This document shows positions 13,509 to 20,458 of a stretch of 20,458 nucleotides of DNA, piece after piece; the stretch's first letter is position 1; each line of letters opens with the position of its first letter. Position numbers and translations under genes: made by a program. A model generated the notes under the pieces. It had not been told where the DNA came from. It did no database searches and saw only the letters and a list, made by a program, of their open reading frames with translations. This DNA is from Deltaproteobacteria bacterium (lineage in GTDB: Bacteria; UBA10199; SBBF01): the NCBI GenBank assembly GCA_016207765.1, contig JACQOY010000253.1:1-20458 (forward strand), read 5' to 3'.

Positions 13509-15056
13509 ATGGCCAAGACGCATCACAATTTGAATACGGCCGCCTTGTACGAGCAGATCATCCTGCGCAACGAAGCGGGCTTAAGCGAGCATGGCGCCGT
13601 TGTCGCCCTTACGGGAAAGTACACGGGACGTTCTCCCAACGACAAATTTGTGGTCAGGGAGCCTTCCAGTGAGGCGAATGTGGCGTGGGGAAAGGTCAAT
13701 CGGCCGTTCGATCCGCAAAAATTCGATGTTCTCCATCAAAGAATGCTCGATTATATGAAGGGGAAGGAGTTGTTTGTCCAGGATTGCCATGCGGGGGCTG
13801 ACGCCGACCACCGCCTCCCGATCCGGGTGATCACCGAATTTGCCTGGCAGAGCCTTTTTGCCCGAAACATGTTTATCCGTCCGGGGACGAAGGAAGAGAT
13901 AGAAAACCACGTTCCCCAGTTTACGGTTGTTTGTCTTCCAAACTTCAAGGCCGACACCGAAGTCGACGGGACCAATTCCGAGGCCTTCATCCTCCTTAAT
14001 TTCGGCAAAAAGACCATTTTGATCGGCGGCACCCATTATGCCGGTGAAATCAAGAAATCGATTTTCACGGTACTCAATTATCTTCTCCCTCTCAAAAATA
14101 TTCTTTCCATGCATTGCTCGGCCAATGTGGGGTCGGAGGGGGATGCGGCGATTTTTTTCGGCTTGTCCGGAACCGGGAAGACCACCCTTTCCGCCGATCC
14201 GGAGAGGAATTTAATCGGCGATGACGAACATGGCTGGGGTGACCACGGCGTTTTCAATTTCGAAGGGGGTTGTTATGCGAAGGTGATCAATCTTTCGGAG
14301 AAGGCGGAGCCCGAAATTTACGCCTGTACCCGCAGATTCGGGACCATTTTGGAAAATGTCATCATGGATCCCGCCACCCGCCGGATCAACCTCGATATGG
14401 CCTCACTGACCGAAAACACAAGGGCTTCCTACCCGCTTGATTATATCCCGAATGCCATCCTTGACGGAAAAGGGGGGCATCCCAAAAATGTCGTGATGCT
14501 TACCTGTGATGCCTTCGGCCTGCTTCCACCGGTTGCCCGTTTGAGCGGGGCACAGGCGATGTATCATTTTCTTTCCGGGTACACGGCCAGGGTTGCCGGC
14601 ACCGAACGGGGGATCAAAGAGCCGCAAGCGACCTTTTCCACCTGCTTTGGCGCCCCCTTTATGGCGCTAAAACCCTCGGTTTACGCAAAACTTTTGGGGG
14701 AGAAAATCCGCCGGCACGGCGTCAACTGCTGGCTTGTCAATACCGGCTGGACCGGCGGGCCTTTTGGGGTGGGTCAAAGGTTTGCCATTGCCGATTCACG
14801 CGCCCTGCTGAAAGCGGCCCTTTCGGGGGCTTTCTTGAAACTCCCGATGATGACAGAGTCCCGGTTTGGTTTTGAAGTTCCCACCCAATGCCCGGGGATT
14901 TCGTCTCAAACGATTTTGAACCCGAAAAAATCGTGGTCAAGCTCCAAGGCTTATGACGAGAAGGCGAAACATCTCGCCGAATTATTCCGGGACAATTTCA
15001 AGGAATTCGAGGCGGATGTGACGAAAGAAATCCGGAATGCAGGACCCGTGTTGTAG
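13509..15056 (+). CDS. pckA: Phosphoenolpyruvate carboxykinase (ATP)
   Basis: The enzyme converts oxaloacetate and ATP to phosphoenolpyruvate, ADP and CO2, the first committed step of gluconeogenesis, in the cytoplasm. Signatures are TGKYTGRSPNDKF (35-47), GLSGTGKTTLS (218-228, P-loop), LIGDDEHGW (235-243, metal site), and TENTRASYPLDYIPNA (301-316). This is the ATP class, not the GTP class. At 515 residues it is slightly short at the N-terminus. The frame is open upstream to about 13458 but contains no ATG or GTG, and no Shine-Dalgarno is clear, so the ATG at 13509 is the best start. The TAG stop is part of a palindromic element. It is flanked by unrelated genes and probably has its own promoter. 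Confidence 0.97.
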   Translation: MAKTHHNLNTAALYEQIILRNEAGLSEHGAVVALTGKYTGRSPNDKFVVREPSSEANVAWGKVNRPFDPQKFDVLHQRMLDYMKGKELFVQDCHAGADADHRLPIRVITEFAWQSLFARNMFIRPGTKEEIENHVPQFTVVCLPNFKADTEVDGTNSEAFILLNFGKKTILIGGTHYAGEIKKSIFTVLNYLLPLKNILSMHCSANVGSEGDAAIFFGLSGTGKTTLSADPERNLIGDDEHGWGDHGVFNFEGGCYAKVINLSEKAEPEIYACTRRFGTILENVIMDPATRRINLDMASLTENTRASYPLDYIPNAILDGKGGHPKNVVMLTCDAFGLLPPVARLSGAQAMYHFLSGYTARVAGTERGIKEPQATFSTCFGAPFMALKPSVYAKLLGEKIRRHGVNCWLVNTGWTGGPFGVGQRFAIADSRALLKAALSGAFLKLPMMTESRFGFEVPTQCPGISSQTILNPKKSWSSSKAYDEKAKHLAELFRDNFKEFEADVTKEIRNAGPVL

Positions 15057-15188
15057 GGGCGGCCCCCTGTGGCCGCCCTTCACGCGGGGCAACCCCACCA
15101 CATCCCATAAAGAGGGACTGCTTACGCTGTAAAGGGTGGCCGCTCTTCAACGAAGTAGCCCCCTTGCGGGGTATGCGGTTGCCCCTAC
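15053..15188. repeat. MITE-like palindromic element supplying two stop codons
   Basis: Terminal inverted repeats GTAGGGGC (15053-15060) and GCCCCTAC (15181-15188) bound a 136-bp element. Inside is a perfect 8-bp stem GGGCGGCC/GGCCGCCC (15057-15064 with 15071-15078) and other imperfect GC-rich pairs. The TAG in the left end is the stop of pckA, and the TAG in the right end, read on the minus strand, is the stop of the metallophosphoesterase. There is no coding sequence and no T-run. Confidence 0.65.
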
Positions 15189-16102
15189 GCCTCCCCCACC
15201 AAATCCAGACAGGTAATCTCCGGTTTTGAAAGAAGCCTTGCCTTGAAGATGTATCCCAGCCCCCGGTTCACATAGAGCCATTTTTCACTCAGCCGGTGCA
15301 ATCCGCGGCGGAGATGTCTTTTTTCCACAGGCACCGCCAGCGGTCCAATGAACGGAAAACTGATCTGTCCGCCATGCACATGTCCCGAGAGCATCAGATC
15401 GAAATGAAGGTGCTCCAGTTCGGAAACGCTGTCGGGGTTGTGACAGAGAAGAATGGTCGGGACAGTGTCCATGCCGGGGTTTTTCGGTTTTTTGCAGAGG
15501 ACTCGGGCCGGATGAAAATGGGAGGTCCACAAATCCCCCACGCCGATGATCTCCAAAAAATCCCCCCCCTTGCGCATTTTGATCCGTTCATTGTGCAACA
15601 CGCGGATGCCGCTCTGTTCAAAGTGATGGATGATCTCTTCGTGGTCGATGGAATCCGTTGCGGGATGCCCCTTGTGGCAGACGCCGTAGTCATGGTTTCC
15701 CAGGACGGCAAAAAGGCCGCGTTTGGCTTTTAATCCCGCCAACATCCGTGCGAGCGAGGGAATATACGTCGAATCCCACTGAAAATAGTCCCCCGTCAGC
15801 GCCACCATGTCGGGTTTCAAGCCGTTTATCTTGTCGATGCATTTTTTGAGGAACGAGACGGAGTCGTTGGTGGGGCCGAAATGCAGATCGCTGATCTGCA
15901 CAATACGGAACAAATTGAACGACCGCGGGAGTTTTCTGATGGGAATTTTCAGGTGCGAAATTTTTACCAGCCTTGGCTCAATCACGTGAACATACAGTCC
16001 GATAATGGGGAAAAAAAGGACGATAAAAACGGAAACAATCCATTGAACCGGTTTTTTCTGGTAGAGGGTGCGAAAGAATTCTTTCAGCCGGATTTGTTTC
16101 AT
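15185..16102 (-). CDS. Membrane-anchored calcineurin-like metallophosphoesterase (305 aa)
   Basis: One membrane helix (about 19-40) anchors a metallophosphoesterase domain. The five metal motifs are present: SDLHFG (71-76), TGDY (103-106), GNHDYG (135-140), CHNPD (220-224) and GHVHGGQ (240-246). The layout resembles YaeI/YkuE-type phosphohydrolases and the membrane-tethered LpxG-type UDP-diacylglucosamine pyrophosphatases; sequence alone does not decide the substrate. The ATG at 16102 is chosen because it begins just before the membrane helix. An in-frame start at 16180 would add 26 residues translated from a palindromic repeat and is rejected. The stop is a TAG within another palindromic element. 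Confidence 0.9.
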   Translation of the reverse strand: MKQIRLKEFFRTLYQKKPVQWIVSVFIVLFFPIIGLYVHVIEPRLVKISHLKIPIRKLPRSFNLFRIVQISDLHFGPTNDSVSFLKKCIDKINGLKPDMVALTGDYFQWDSTYIPSLARMLAGLKAKRGLFAVLGNHDYGVCHKGHPATDSIDHEEIIHHFEQSGIRVLHNERIKMRKGGDFLEIIGVGDLWTSHFHPARVLCKKPKNPGMDTVPTILLCHNPDSVSELEHLHFDLMLSGHVHGGQISFPFIGPLAVPVEKRHLRRGLHRLSEKWLYVNRGLGYIFKARLLSKPEITCLDLVGEA

Positions 16103-16105
16103 AAG

Positions 16106-16344
16106 AGGTAACTGTTCACCCCTTAAGGGGTGCGGTTCTTTTAGCCGGGGGCTTCCAGCCCCCGGAAAAATGTCAGGCAAAATGATTTTTGCCCTGAAAG
16201 GGCAAGGTCAATTATCATTAACGCCGCCCTTTCGGGGCTATTGATGTTTTGTTTCATTTCCATTCCGGGGGTTTTCACCCCCGGCTAGAGGAACCAGGCC
16301 CCTCCGGGGCCCGTCTTTATCTACCCGATGAGTGTACCTGTTAC
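16106..16344. repeat. BIME-like cluster of REP hairpins between maf and the phosphoesterase
   Basis: About 240 bases without a gene form a large quasi-palindrome. Outer hairpins are CCGGGGGCT/AGCCCCCGG (16145-16165) and CCGGGGGT/ACCCCCGG (16265-16284), in inverted order and flanked by similar GGTTC and AGCCGGGGG blocks. Inner units are TTGCCCT/AGGGCAA (16189-16205) and GCCCTTTCGGGGC (16226-16238). GTAAC near 16108-16112 mirrors GTTAC at 16340-16344, which overlaps the maf stop codon. This is typical of REP or BIME arrays. No transposase is visible. Confidence 0.7.
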
Positions 16345-16952
16345 AAAAGTTTCAGTTTTTTCAGCCATGGAATCAGCGCCTCCAGCGGCAGGCCGATGAC
16401 GTTGGTGACGGAACCCTCGATTTTTTCCACGAATTTCTTTCCGATCCCCTGCGCCGCGTAGGCCCCCGCTTTGTCAAGGGGTTCTCCCGTTTCAAGATAT
16501 TCCCCCACTTCCCTTTTGGAAGGCCTTTTAAGCGTTACCGCGGTTGTTGCTGTTTCCACGCAGATAATTTTATCAGGAAATTCCGCTATTGCAAAGGCGG
16601 TGATGACCTGGTGGGTTTGTCCCCCCAGCTCATGCCAGAACGCAGTTGCCTCGGTTTTATGACGCGGCTTCCCGTAAATTTTGCCTCCAAGCACCACAAT
16701 GGTGTCGGCGCCGAGAGAATAAACGGTTTTGTCCCCTGATCTCTTTTGTTTTTTTAAGGCGGCCAAGGCCTTTTCAACAGCCAGTCTCCCGGCAAATTCA
16801 ACCGGTGTTTCCCCCTTTTTGACCTTCTCGACGATTTCGGTTGGGAGAATGTCAAATTGAAGTCCCAGCTCCTTCAAAAAAAACGAACGTCGGGGGGATG
16901 CCGAGGCGAGGATCAATCGTGGTCTTATAATGTCGTTGTCTTGACGGGCCAT
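16341..16952 (-). CDS. maf: Maf family nucleoside triphosphate pyrophosphatase
   Basis: Maf proteins hydrolyse dTTP, UTP or modified nucleotides to monophosphates, acting in nucleotide-pool sanitation or cell-division control. Signatures are LILASASPRR (13-22), GADTIV (81-86), KIYGKP (91-96), DKAGAYAAQG (160-169) and SVTNVIGLP (181-189). DKAGAYAAQG fits the YhdE-type (dTTP/UTP) subgroup. The length of 203 aa is normal. A clear Shine-Dalgarno (GAAGGA, 8 bases before the ATG) supports the start. It is divergent from the lipoprotein gene at 17065 across 112 bases with no firm promoter call. Confidence 0.95.
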   Translation of the reverse strand: MARQDNDIIRPRLILASASPRRSFFLKELGLQFDILPTEIVEKVKKGETPVEFAGRLAVEKALAALKKQKRSGDKTVYSLGADTIVVLGGKIYGKPRHKTEATAFWHELGGQTHQVITAFAIAEFPDKIICVETATTAVTLKRPSKREVGEYLETGEPLDKAGAYAAQGIGKKFVEKIEGSVTNVIGLPLEALIPWLKKLKLL

Positions 16953-17064
16953 TTTCGATATCCTTCTATCTTTAGCCCCAACCTTATTATCAAAATTGAT
17001 ATCACAGGGGCAACCCCTTCATTAGTTTTAAATATACATTGATGAGAGGGGTAGATGATTATTC

Positions 17065-17640
17065 ATGAAAGGTAAATTTTCAATCTTTCTGTTGCTGGCG
17101 TTTGCAGTTTCCTCCTGTTTTGGCGGTGTGGAAAAGCGGGGGAGTGTCAAAGGCTATAAAAGCGGCACCGGCCGAACCGGCTCAGCCGGCCGGGCCTTCG
17201 GCATTGTCGCCACCGAAGGGGGGAGCTTCCGCGTTGGTTCCCTTCCTGCGGAATGGATACGGAAAAATTTTTCCTATCGGGCCATTCTGTTCACCCATGC
17301 GCAGAAAAACCGGACAATAACGGTGGATGCCTTCTGCAAGGGGAGTTTCGATGATGCTCCTCTTAAAGTTCTGACCAACCAGCTTCTTTACAATGTCACC
17401 GCTCAAAAACAGAGGATGCAGAAGGATTTGATGCTGGACGGTCGCGAGGCCCTGCGGACAGTGGTTTCCGGAAAGGTTGACGGAGCCTCCGTCATCCTCG
17501 ATACGGTAGTGCTCAAGATGAATGAATGCGTGTTTGATTTTGTTTATGTCTCGCAACCCGGCGACTACGAGGGGGGAAGGTTCGATTTCGAAAATTTCTA
17601 CCGGGGATTCAAATATATTCGGGGACCGGAGATAGATTAA
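17065..17640 (+). CDS. Uncharacterised lipoprotein upstream of mlaEFD (191 aa)
   Basis: A lipoprotein signal (MKGKFSIFLLLAFAVSSC) ends with lipobox VSSC, giving lipidation at Cys18. The mature N-terminus (about 19-45) is a Gly/Ser/Arg-rich flexible linker. The domain at about 52-185 starts FRVGSLPAEWIRKNF, includes TITVDAFCKG and a DAPLKVLTNQLL helix, and ends with FDFENFYRGFKYI, a layout suggestive of a PsbP/DcrB-like fold (inference). Two further cysteines (about 91 and 154) might pair. I recall similar lipoproteins beside Mla-type transporter genes in deltaproteobacteria, which would suit a periplasmic or outer-membrane partner. The Shine-Dalgarno (GAGAGGGG) is about 13 bases from the ATG, which is rather far. 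A palindromic element lies between it and mlaE. Confidence 0.75.
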   Translation: MKGKFSIFLLLAFAVSSCFGGVEKRGSVKGYKSGTGRTGSAGRAFGIVATEGGSFRVGSLPAEWIRKNFSYRAILFTHAQKNRTITVDAFCKGSFDDAPLKVLTNQLLYNVTAQKQRMQKDLMLDGREALRTVVSGKVDGASVILDTVVLKMNECVFDFVYVSQPGDYEGGRFDFENFYRGFKYIRGPEID

Positions 17641-17655
17641 AGTAACCACATGTCG

Positions 17656-17777
17656 CAAACAAAGGGAGCCCTTTTGTCTTTGCAATTTTTGCAAGCCGCC
17701 CTGAGTTGGCTTGTCTCGAAGGCCAATGTCGCCGGCGGGAGCGAAAATTGCTTCGTCAAAAGGCCTCCCTTTGTTTG
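17656..17777. repeat. 122-bp palindromic MITE-like element
   Basis: CAAACAAAGGGAGCCCTTTTG (17656-17676) and 17757-17777 are inverted repeats with 20 of 21 bases matching. Weaker pairing continues inward (GCAATTTT with AAAATTGC, TTGGC with GCCAA, CCGCC with GGCGG), so the whole unit could fold into one long hairpin. Twenty bases of the right arm recur exactly at 7962-7981. There is no open reading frame of note inside it. It may influence transcription between the lipoprotein and mlaE. Confidence 0.75.
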
Positions 17778-17850
17778 TTGAGCCGTTACGATTAAGACCA
17801 ATTCATTTCAGTTTTCTATCCATCGTTTTCAGGATGCGCTCAAACAACTT

Positions 17851-18615
17851 TTGAGGCGTGGGGGGGGGCAGATCCTGGAATACCTCGATTATGTGGGGGG
17901 AGCGGCGATGCTTGCTTTCCGGACCTTGAGGATGCTTGTCAAGGGTCCCGTTCCCGTTCATCTGGTTTTGGAGCAGGTGCTTCATATCGGCGTCAAATCG
18001 CTCTCCCTGACCAACCTGGTGGCTGTTTTTACCGGCATGGTGCTGTCGCTTCAGTTTATTGTCGGCCTTGAGCGGTTTGGCCTTACCCTCTATGCCGGCC
18101 AAGTGGTCGGGATTTCCATTGTCCGCGAACTGGGGCCGGTCTTGACTTCCCTGATGATCGCCGCCCGTGTCGGCTCCGGCATTGCGGCCGAACTGGGATC
18201 AATGGCGGTAACCGAACAGGTTCTGGCCATTGAAGCAATGGGGGCCAACCCCATTGCCAAACTGGTGGTTCCCCGTGTTTTGGTCACCACCCTGATCACC
18301 CCCATCTTGACGGTGATTGCCGATGTGGTGGGGATATTGGGGGGGATGTTTGTGGCTGTTATTGAATCGGGGGTGACTGCCCGGTTTTACATCGACCAGG
18401 TCCTTCGCACCGTGGAATTGGAAGATTTTTTTTCCGGAACCGGCAAAACCTTCTTTTTCGGCTTCCTGATCGGCATTATCGCCTGCAACCAGGGTTTGAG
18501 AACCACGCGGGGGACTCAAGGGGTCGGCGAATCAACGACCTTGTCGGTCGTGATCGCCTCGGTGGCGATCTTTGTGTCGGATTATTTTTTGACGAAATTA
18601 TTCATTCTTTTTTAA
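17851..18615 (+). CDS. mlaE: MlaE/YrbE-type permease of phospholipid ABC transporter
   Basis: This inner-membrane permease works with MlaF and MlaD to move phospholipids between inner and outer membranes and maintain outer-membrane asymmetry. The MlaE signature lies at about 93-134: ELGPVLTSLMIAARVGSG, then IAAELGSMAVTEQVLAIEAMG. Further helices lie at about 142-173, 200-213 and 230-252, and the length (254 aa) is normal. The start is uncertain. No ATG or GTG is in frame at the 5' end, TTG at 17851 is the likeliest start, and no good Shine-Dalgarno precedes it. A run of nine G (17860-17868) lies in the first codons, where a sequencing or replication slip could hide or alter the true start. 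The frame is open upstream to 17782. Confidence 0.93.
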   Translation: MRRGGGQILEYLDYVGGAAMLAFRTLRMLVKGPVPVHLVLEQVLHIGVKSLSLTNLVAVFTGMVLSLQFIVGLERFGLTLYAGQVVGISIVRELGPVLTSLMIAARVGSGIAAELGSMAVTEQVLAIEAMGANPIAKLVVPRVLVTTLITPILTVIADVVGILGGMFVAVIESGVTARFYIDQVLRTVELEDFFSGTGKTFFFGFLIGIIACNQGLRTTRGTQGVGESTTLSVVIASVAIFVSDYFLTKLFILF

Positions 18616-18616
18616 A

Positions 18617-19357
18617 ATGTCTTTGATCGAATTTAAAAATGTCTCCAAGGCGTTCGGTGAGAATCAGGTGTTGATCGGCATGAACCTGGCCATCGAGCAG
18701 GGGGAGACCATCACAATCATCGGTGGAAGCGGCACGGGAAAAAGCGTGACGCTCAAGCTTCTTTTGGGGGTCATCAAGCCGGATGAAGGGGATATTCTGT
18801 TCAAAGGGGAAAGCGTGGTGGAAATGACCGGGGAAGCCTTGATCGAAATGCGGTCGCACATCGGCATGTTGTTTCAGGGGGCGGCCCTTTTTGATTCATT
18901 GACGGTGGAGGAAAATGTCGCCTACCCCATCCTGGAGCATTACAAATATGCCGATGAAAAGGTGAGGCGCATTGTCCGTGAAAAACTGACGGTTGTCGGC
19001 CTTGATGACACGGAGGATATGTACCCCGCCGATTTGTCCGGGGGGATGAAAAAACGGGTGGGGCTGGCCCGTGCTATTGCCACCAACCCGGAGGTTATCC
19101 TCTATGACGAGCCGACGACCGGGCTCGATCCGGCCAATACCAACCGGATCGCCGAACTGATTTTGAAGCTTCAGAAGGAATTGAAGGTCACCTCGGTTGT
19201 GGTGACCCACGATATGGCCACTGCTTTTAAGATTTCCAATCGGCTGGCCTTGTTGCATAATAAAAAGATCGAGTTCGTCGGGACGGTGGACGAGGTGAAA
19301 CGTTCCCGGAATCCGGTGGTCCAGAATTTCATTGAAGGGGAGATTGGCGGAGAATAA
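18617..19357 (+). CDS. mlaF: MlaF-type ATPase of phospholipid ABC transporter
   Basis: This cytoplasmic ATPase powers MlaE. It has Walker A GGSGTGKS (36-43), Q-loop MLFQGAALFDSLTV (84-97), ABC signature LSGGMKKR (140-147), Walker B ILYDEPTTGLD (161-171) and the switch His198 in VTHDM. The GALFDSLTVxENV pattern after the Q-loop is typical of MlaF rather than general ABC importers. The ATG follows the mlaE stop by one base, indicating translational coupling. Length is 246 aa, slightly shorter than E. coli MlaF at the C-terminus. Confidence 0.96.
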   Translation: MSLIEFKNVSKAFGENQVLIGMNLAIEQGETITIIGGSGTGKSVTLKLLLGVIKPDEGDILFKGESVVEMTGEALIEMRSHIGMLFQGAALFDSLTVEENVAYPILEHYKYADEKVRRIVREKLTVVGLDDTEDMYPADLSGGMKKRVGLARAIATNPEVILYDEPTTGLDPANTNRIAELILKLQKELKVTSVVVTHDMATAFKISNRLALLHNKKIEFVGTVDEVKRSRNPVVQNFIEGEIGGE

Positions 19358-19363
19358 AAAGGT

Positions 19364-19391
19364 GACCAGGGACCAGGGACCAGGGACCGGA
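19364..19391 (+). repeat. Heptamer tandem repeat between mlaF and mlaD
   Basis: GACCAGG is repeated three times exactly (19364-19384), followed by a degenerate copy GACCGGA. Part of it can pair with GGTCACTGGTC about 40 bases downstream. Copy number may vary between strains and could change spacing before mlaD, which has no evident Shine-Dalgarno. Confidence 0.6.
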
Positions 19392-19431
19392 GACTAAAAG
19401 CTTTAGGTCACGGGTCACTGGTCAAATACAA

Positions 19432-20238
19432 ATGAATCGATCAAAAGAACTCATGCAAATCCAGGTGGGGGCCTTCGTGGCCATCGGCCTTCTTCTGGGC
19501 ATGATGGTGATTTTTCTTTTGGGGAGTGAAAAAAAGTTGTTCGAAACCCATTACACGCTTATTTGCCTGTTCGATGACATAAGCGGCCTGCGCGAGGGAG
19601 CCACGGTTCAGCTGGCCGGCATCCATGTGGGGACGGTCCGCCAGATCCTCTTCGAGGAAAAAATCGAGAAGAAAAAGGTCAAACTGGTCTTGAAAATCAG
19701 CAAGCGGTTTCAGGACCGTATTCGCGCCGATTCGAAGGCCACCATTGTGACGCAGGGGTTGCTTGGCGACAAGATGGTCTTTGTCAGCGTCGGGAGCGCC
19801 TCAGCCGATATTTTAAAAGACGGGAGCCTTCTCCCCTCCGAGTCCCCTTCGGGCTTTGCGGAAGTCCTGCAAAAGGGGGATGTCCTCCTCAAAAACGTCA
19901 ACGATGTGGCCCTTCAGGTCAAGGAAATCCTGGATGAGGTGAAAACGGGAAAAGGGGTGATTCACGGCCTGGTTTATGACCCCCATGGGGAGGAGCTGGT
20001 CAACGATCTGAAGATGATTACCGAAAATCTGGGGGAGGCGAGCCGGGATCTGGCCGGTGTCACCCGGAAGATCAACAGTGGACAGGGGACCCTTGGCGCC
20101 TTGGTCAACGATGCCACCCTTTTCAATGACTTAAAGACGCTTTTGGGCAAGGCCAACCGGAACAAACTCATCCGGGCGGTTGTCCGCTACACCCTCAAAA
20201 CAAAGGACGAAAATCTCCTGAAAAACGAGTCAAAATAA
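19432..20238 (+). CDS. mlaD: MlaD/MCE-domain protein of phospholipid transporter
   Basis: One N-terminal membrane helix (about 12-30) anchors a periplasmic MCE domain (about 39-120), with FDDISGLREGATVQLAGIHVGTV and GLLGDKMVFVSVG as the family hallmarks. A helical tail (about 140-245) follows and contains GKGVIHGLVYDP and GQGTLGALVNDATLFNDL, related glycine-turn motifs often seen in long MCE proteins. At 268 residues it is longer than E. coli MlaD (about 180), the usual form in deltaproteobacteria (inference). MCE proteins form a hexameric ring that channels lipid above MlaE. It is 74 bases after mlaF, separated by tandem repeats. MlaC and MlaB are not seen in the window; mlaC could lie further downstream. 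Confidence 0.94.
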   Translation: MNRSKELMQIQVGAFVAIGLLLGMMVIFLLGSEKKLFETHYTLICLFDDISGLREGATVQLAGIHVGTVRQILFEEKIEKKKVKLVLKISKRFQDRIRADSKATIVTQGLLGDKMVFVSVGSASADILKDGSLLPSESPSGFAEVLQKGDVLLKNVNDVALQVKEILDEVKTGKGVIHGLVYDPHGEELVNDLKMITENLGEASRDLAGVTRKINSGQGTLGALVNDATLFNDLKTLLGKANRNKLIRAVVRYTLKTKDENLLKNESK

Positions 20239-20458
20239 CTGTTCCCTGCTTACGGCTCTCTGATCTCTGCTTACTCGTATTGTATCAAGCTCACTCTTAT
20301 TTTCCCGTCCGGCAATTACCACAAGATCCATACCAATAAACCGGGACAGACACGCCGAATGCCGCAGGAACTTTCTGGATATTGGCCTTCATTTTCAGTA
20401 CGGTTCCACGCGGGGTTGGTGTTATGCACGAAAAAGATCGCCGCACAAACCGCCGCAG
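20239..20458. other. Unresolved right end, possible partial minus-strand gene
   Basis: No gene here can be assigned with confidence. On the minus strand one frame is open from the window edge to a stop at 20297-20299 (53 codons, ending GSCGNCRTGK), and another is open over about 45 codons. On the plus strand an ATG at 20359 is open to the edge. None shows a recognisable family, and there is no terminator with a T-run after mlaD. Confidence 0.25.

Noticed and set aside
16103..16180. Upstream start adding 26 residues to the metallophosphoesterase
   Set aside because: The added residues are a translation of the REP hairpin and precede the natural membrane-anchor start.
16106..16344. CRISPR array
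   Set aside because: The repeats are inverted hairpins of several kinds, without regular direct repeats and spacers.
20297..20458. Ferredoxin- or cytochrome-like partial gene ending GSCGNCRTGK
   Set aside because: One CxxC followed by Arg fits neither a heme site nor a 2Fe-2S motif, and competing frames are equally open.

Overview
The window looks like chromosomal DNA from an uncultured deltaproteobacterium-like Gram-negative (inference). It carries a myxobacterial-style Ser/Thr kinase with PEGA repeats, an FHA-sigma54 activator, an Mla-type outer-membrane lipid transporter, a YggS-ProC-YggT cluster and ATP-type PEP carboxykinase. Base composition is moderate, many starts lack a clear Shine-Dalgarno, and gaps between genes are rich in palindromic repeats. 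No rRNA, tRNA, CRISPR array, integrase or transposase gene was seen.

Region 1 (1-3069, + strand) is the most unusual part. Four genes follow a near-consensus sigma54 promoter at 11-26: acidic protein A, TPR protein A, acidic protein B, TPR protein B. The TPR proteins look like class II type III secretion chaperones (SycD/LcrH/IpgC type) with N-terminal extensions. The acidic partners share a short N-terminal motif and a proline box resembling the [PV]xLxxP box that such chaperones bind. This looks like a duplicated chaperone-substrate module.

Region 2 (3149-7441, - strand) converges on region 1. It holds a membrane-anchored gene of unknown function, a transmembrane Ser/Thr kinase with three extracytoplasmic PEGA repeats, and, translationally coupled to the kinase, an FHA-AAA+-Fis sigma54 activator. 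A sigma54 promoter facing a phosphothreonine-reading sigma54 activator suggests a local circuit: envelope signal, kinase, FHA activator, chaperone-substrate operon. This circuit is inferred, not demonstrated.

Region 3 (7636-13386, - strand) is a probable transport and housekeeping operon: a small secreted protein, oppA, oppB, oppC, yggS, proC, yggT. ATGA overlaps link oppC-yggS-proC. The Opp ATPases are not in the window. OppA carries an in-frame palindromic insertion of about 30 residues.

Region 4 (13509-16952) holds pckA (+), then a membrane-anchored metallophosphoesterase (-) and maf (-), separated by palindromic elements. The ends of one element supply the TAG stop codons of both pckA and the phosphoesterase.

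Region 5 (17065-20238, + strand) holds an uncharacterised lipoprotein, a 122-bp palindromic element, then mlaE, mlaF and mlaD, the inner-membrane core of a retrograde phospholipid transporter. The last 220 bases hold no gene that can be assigned with confidence.
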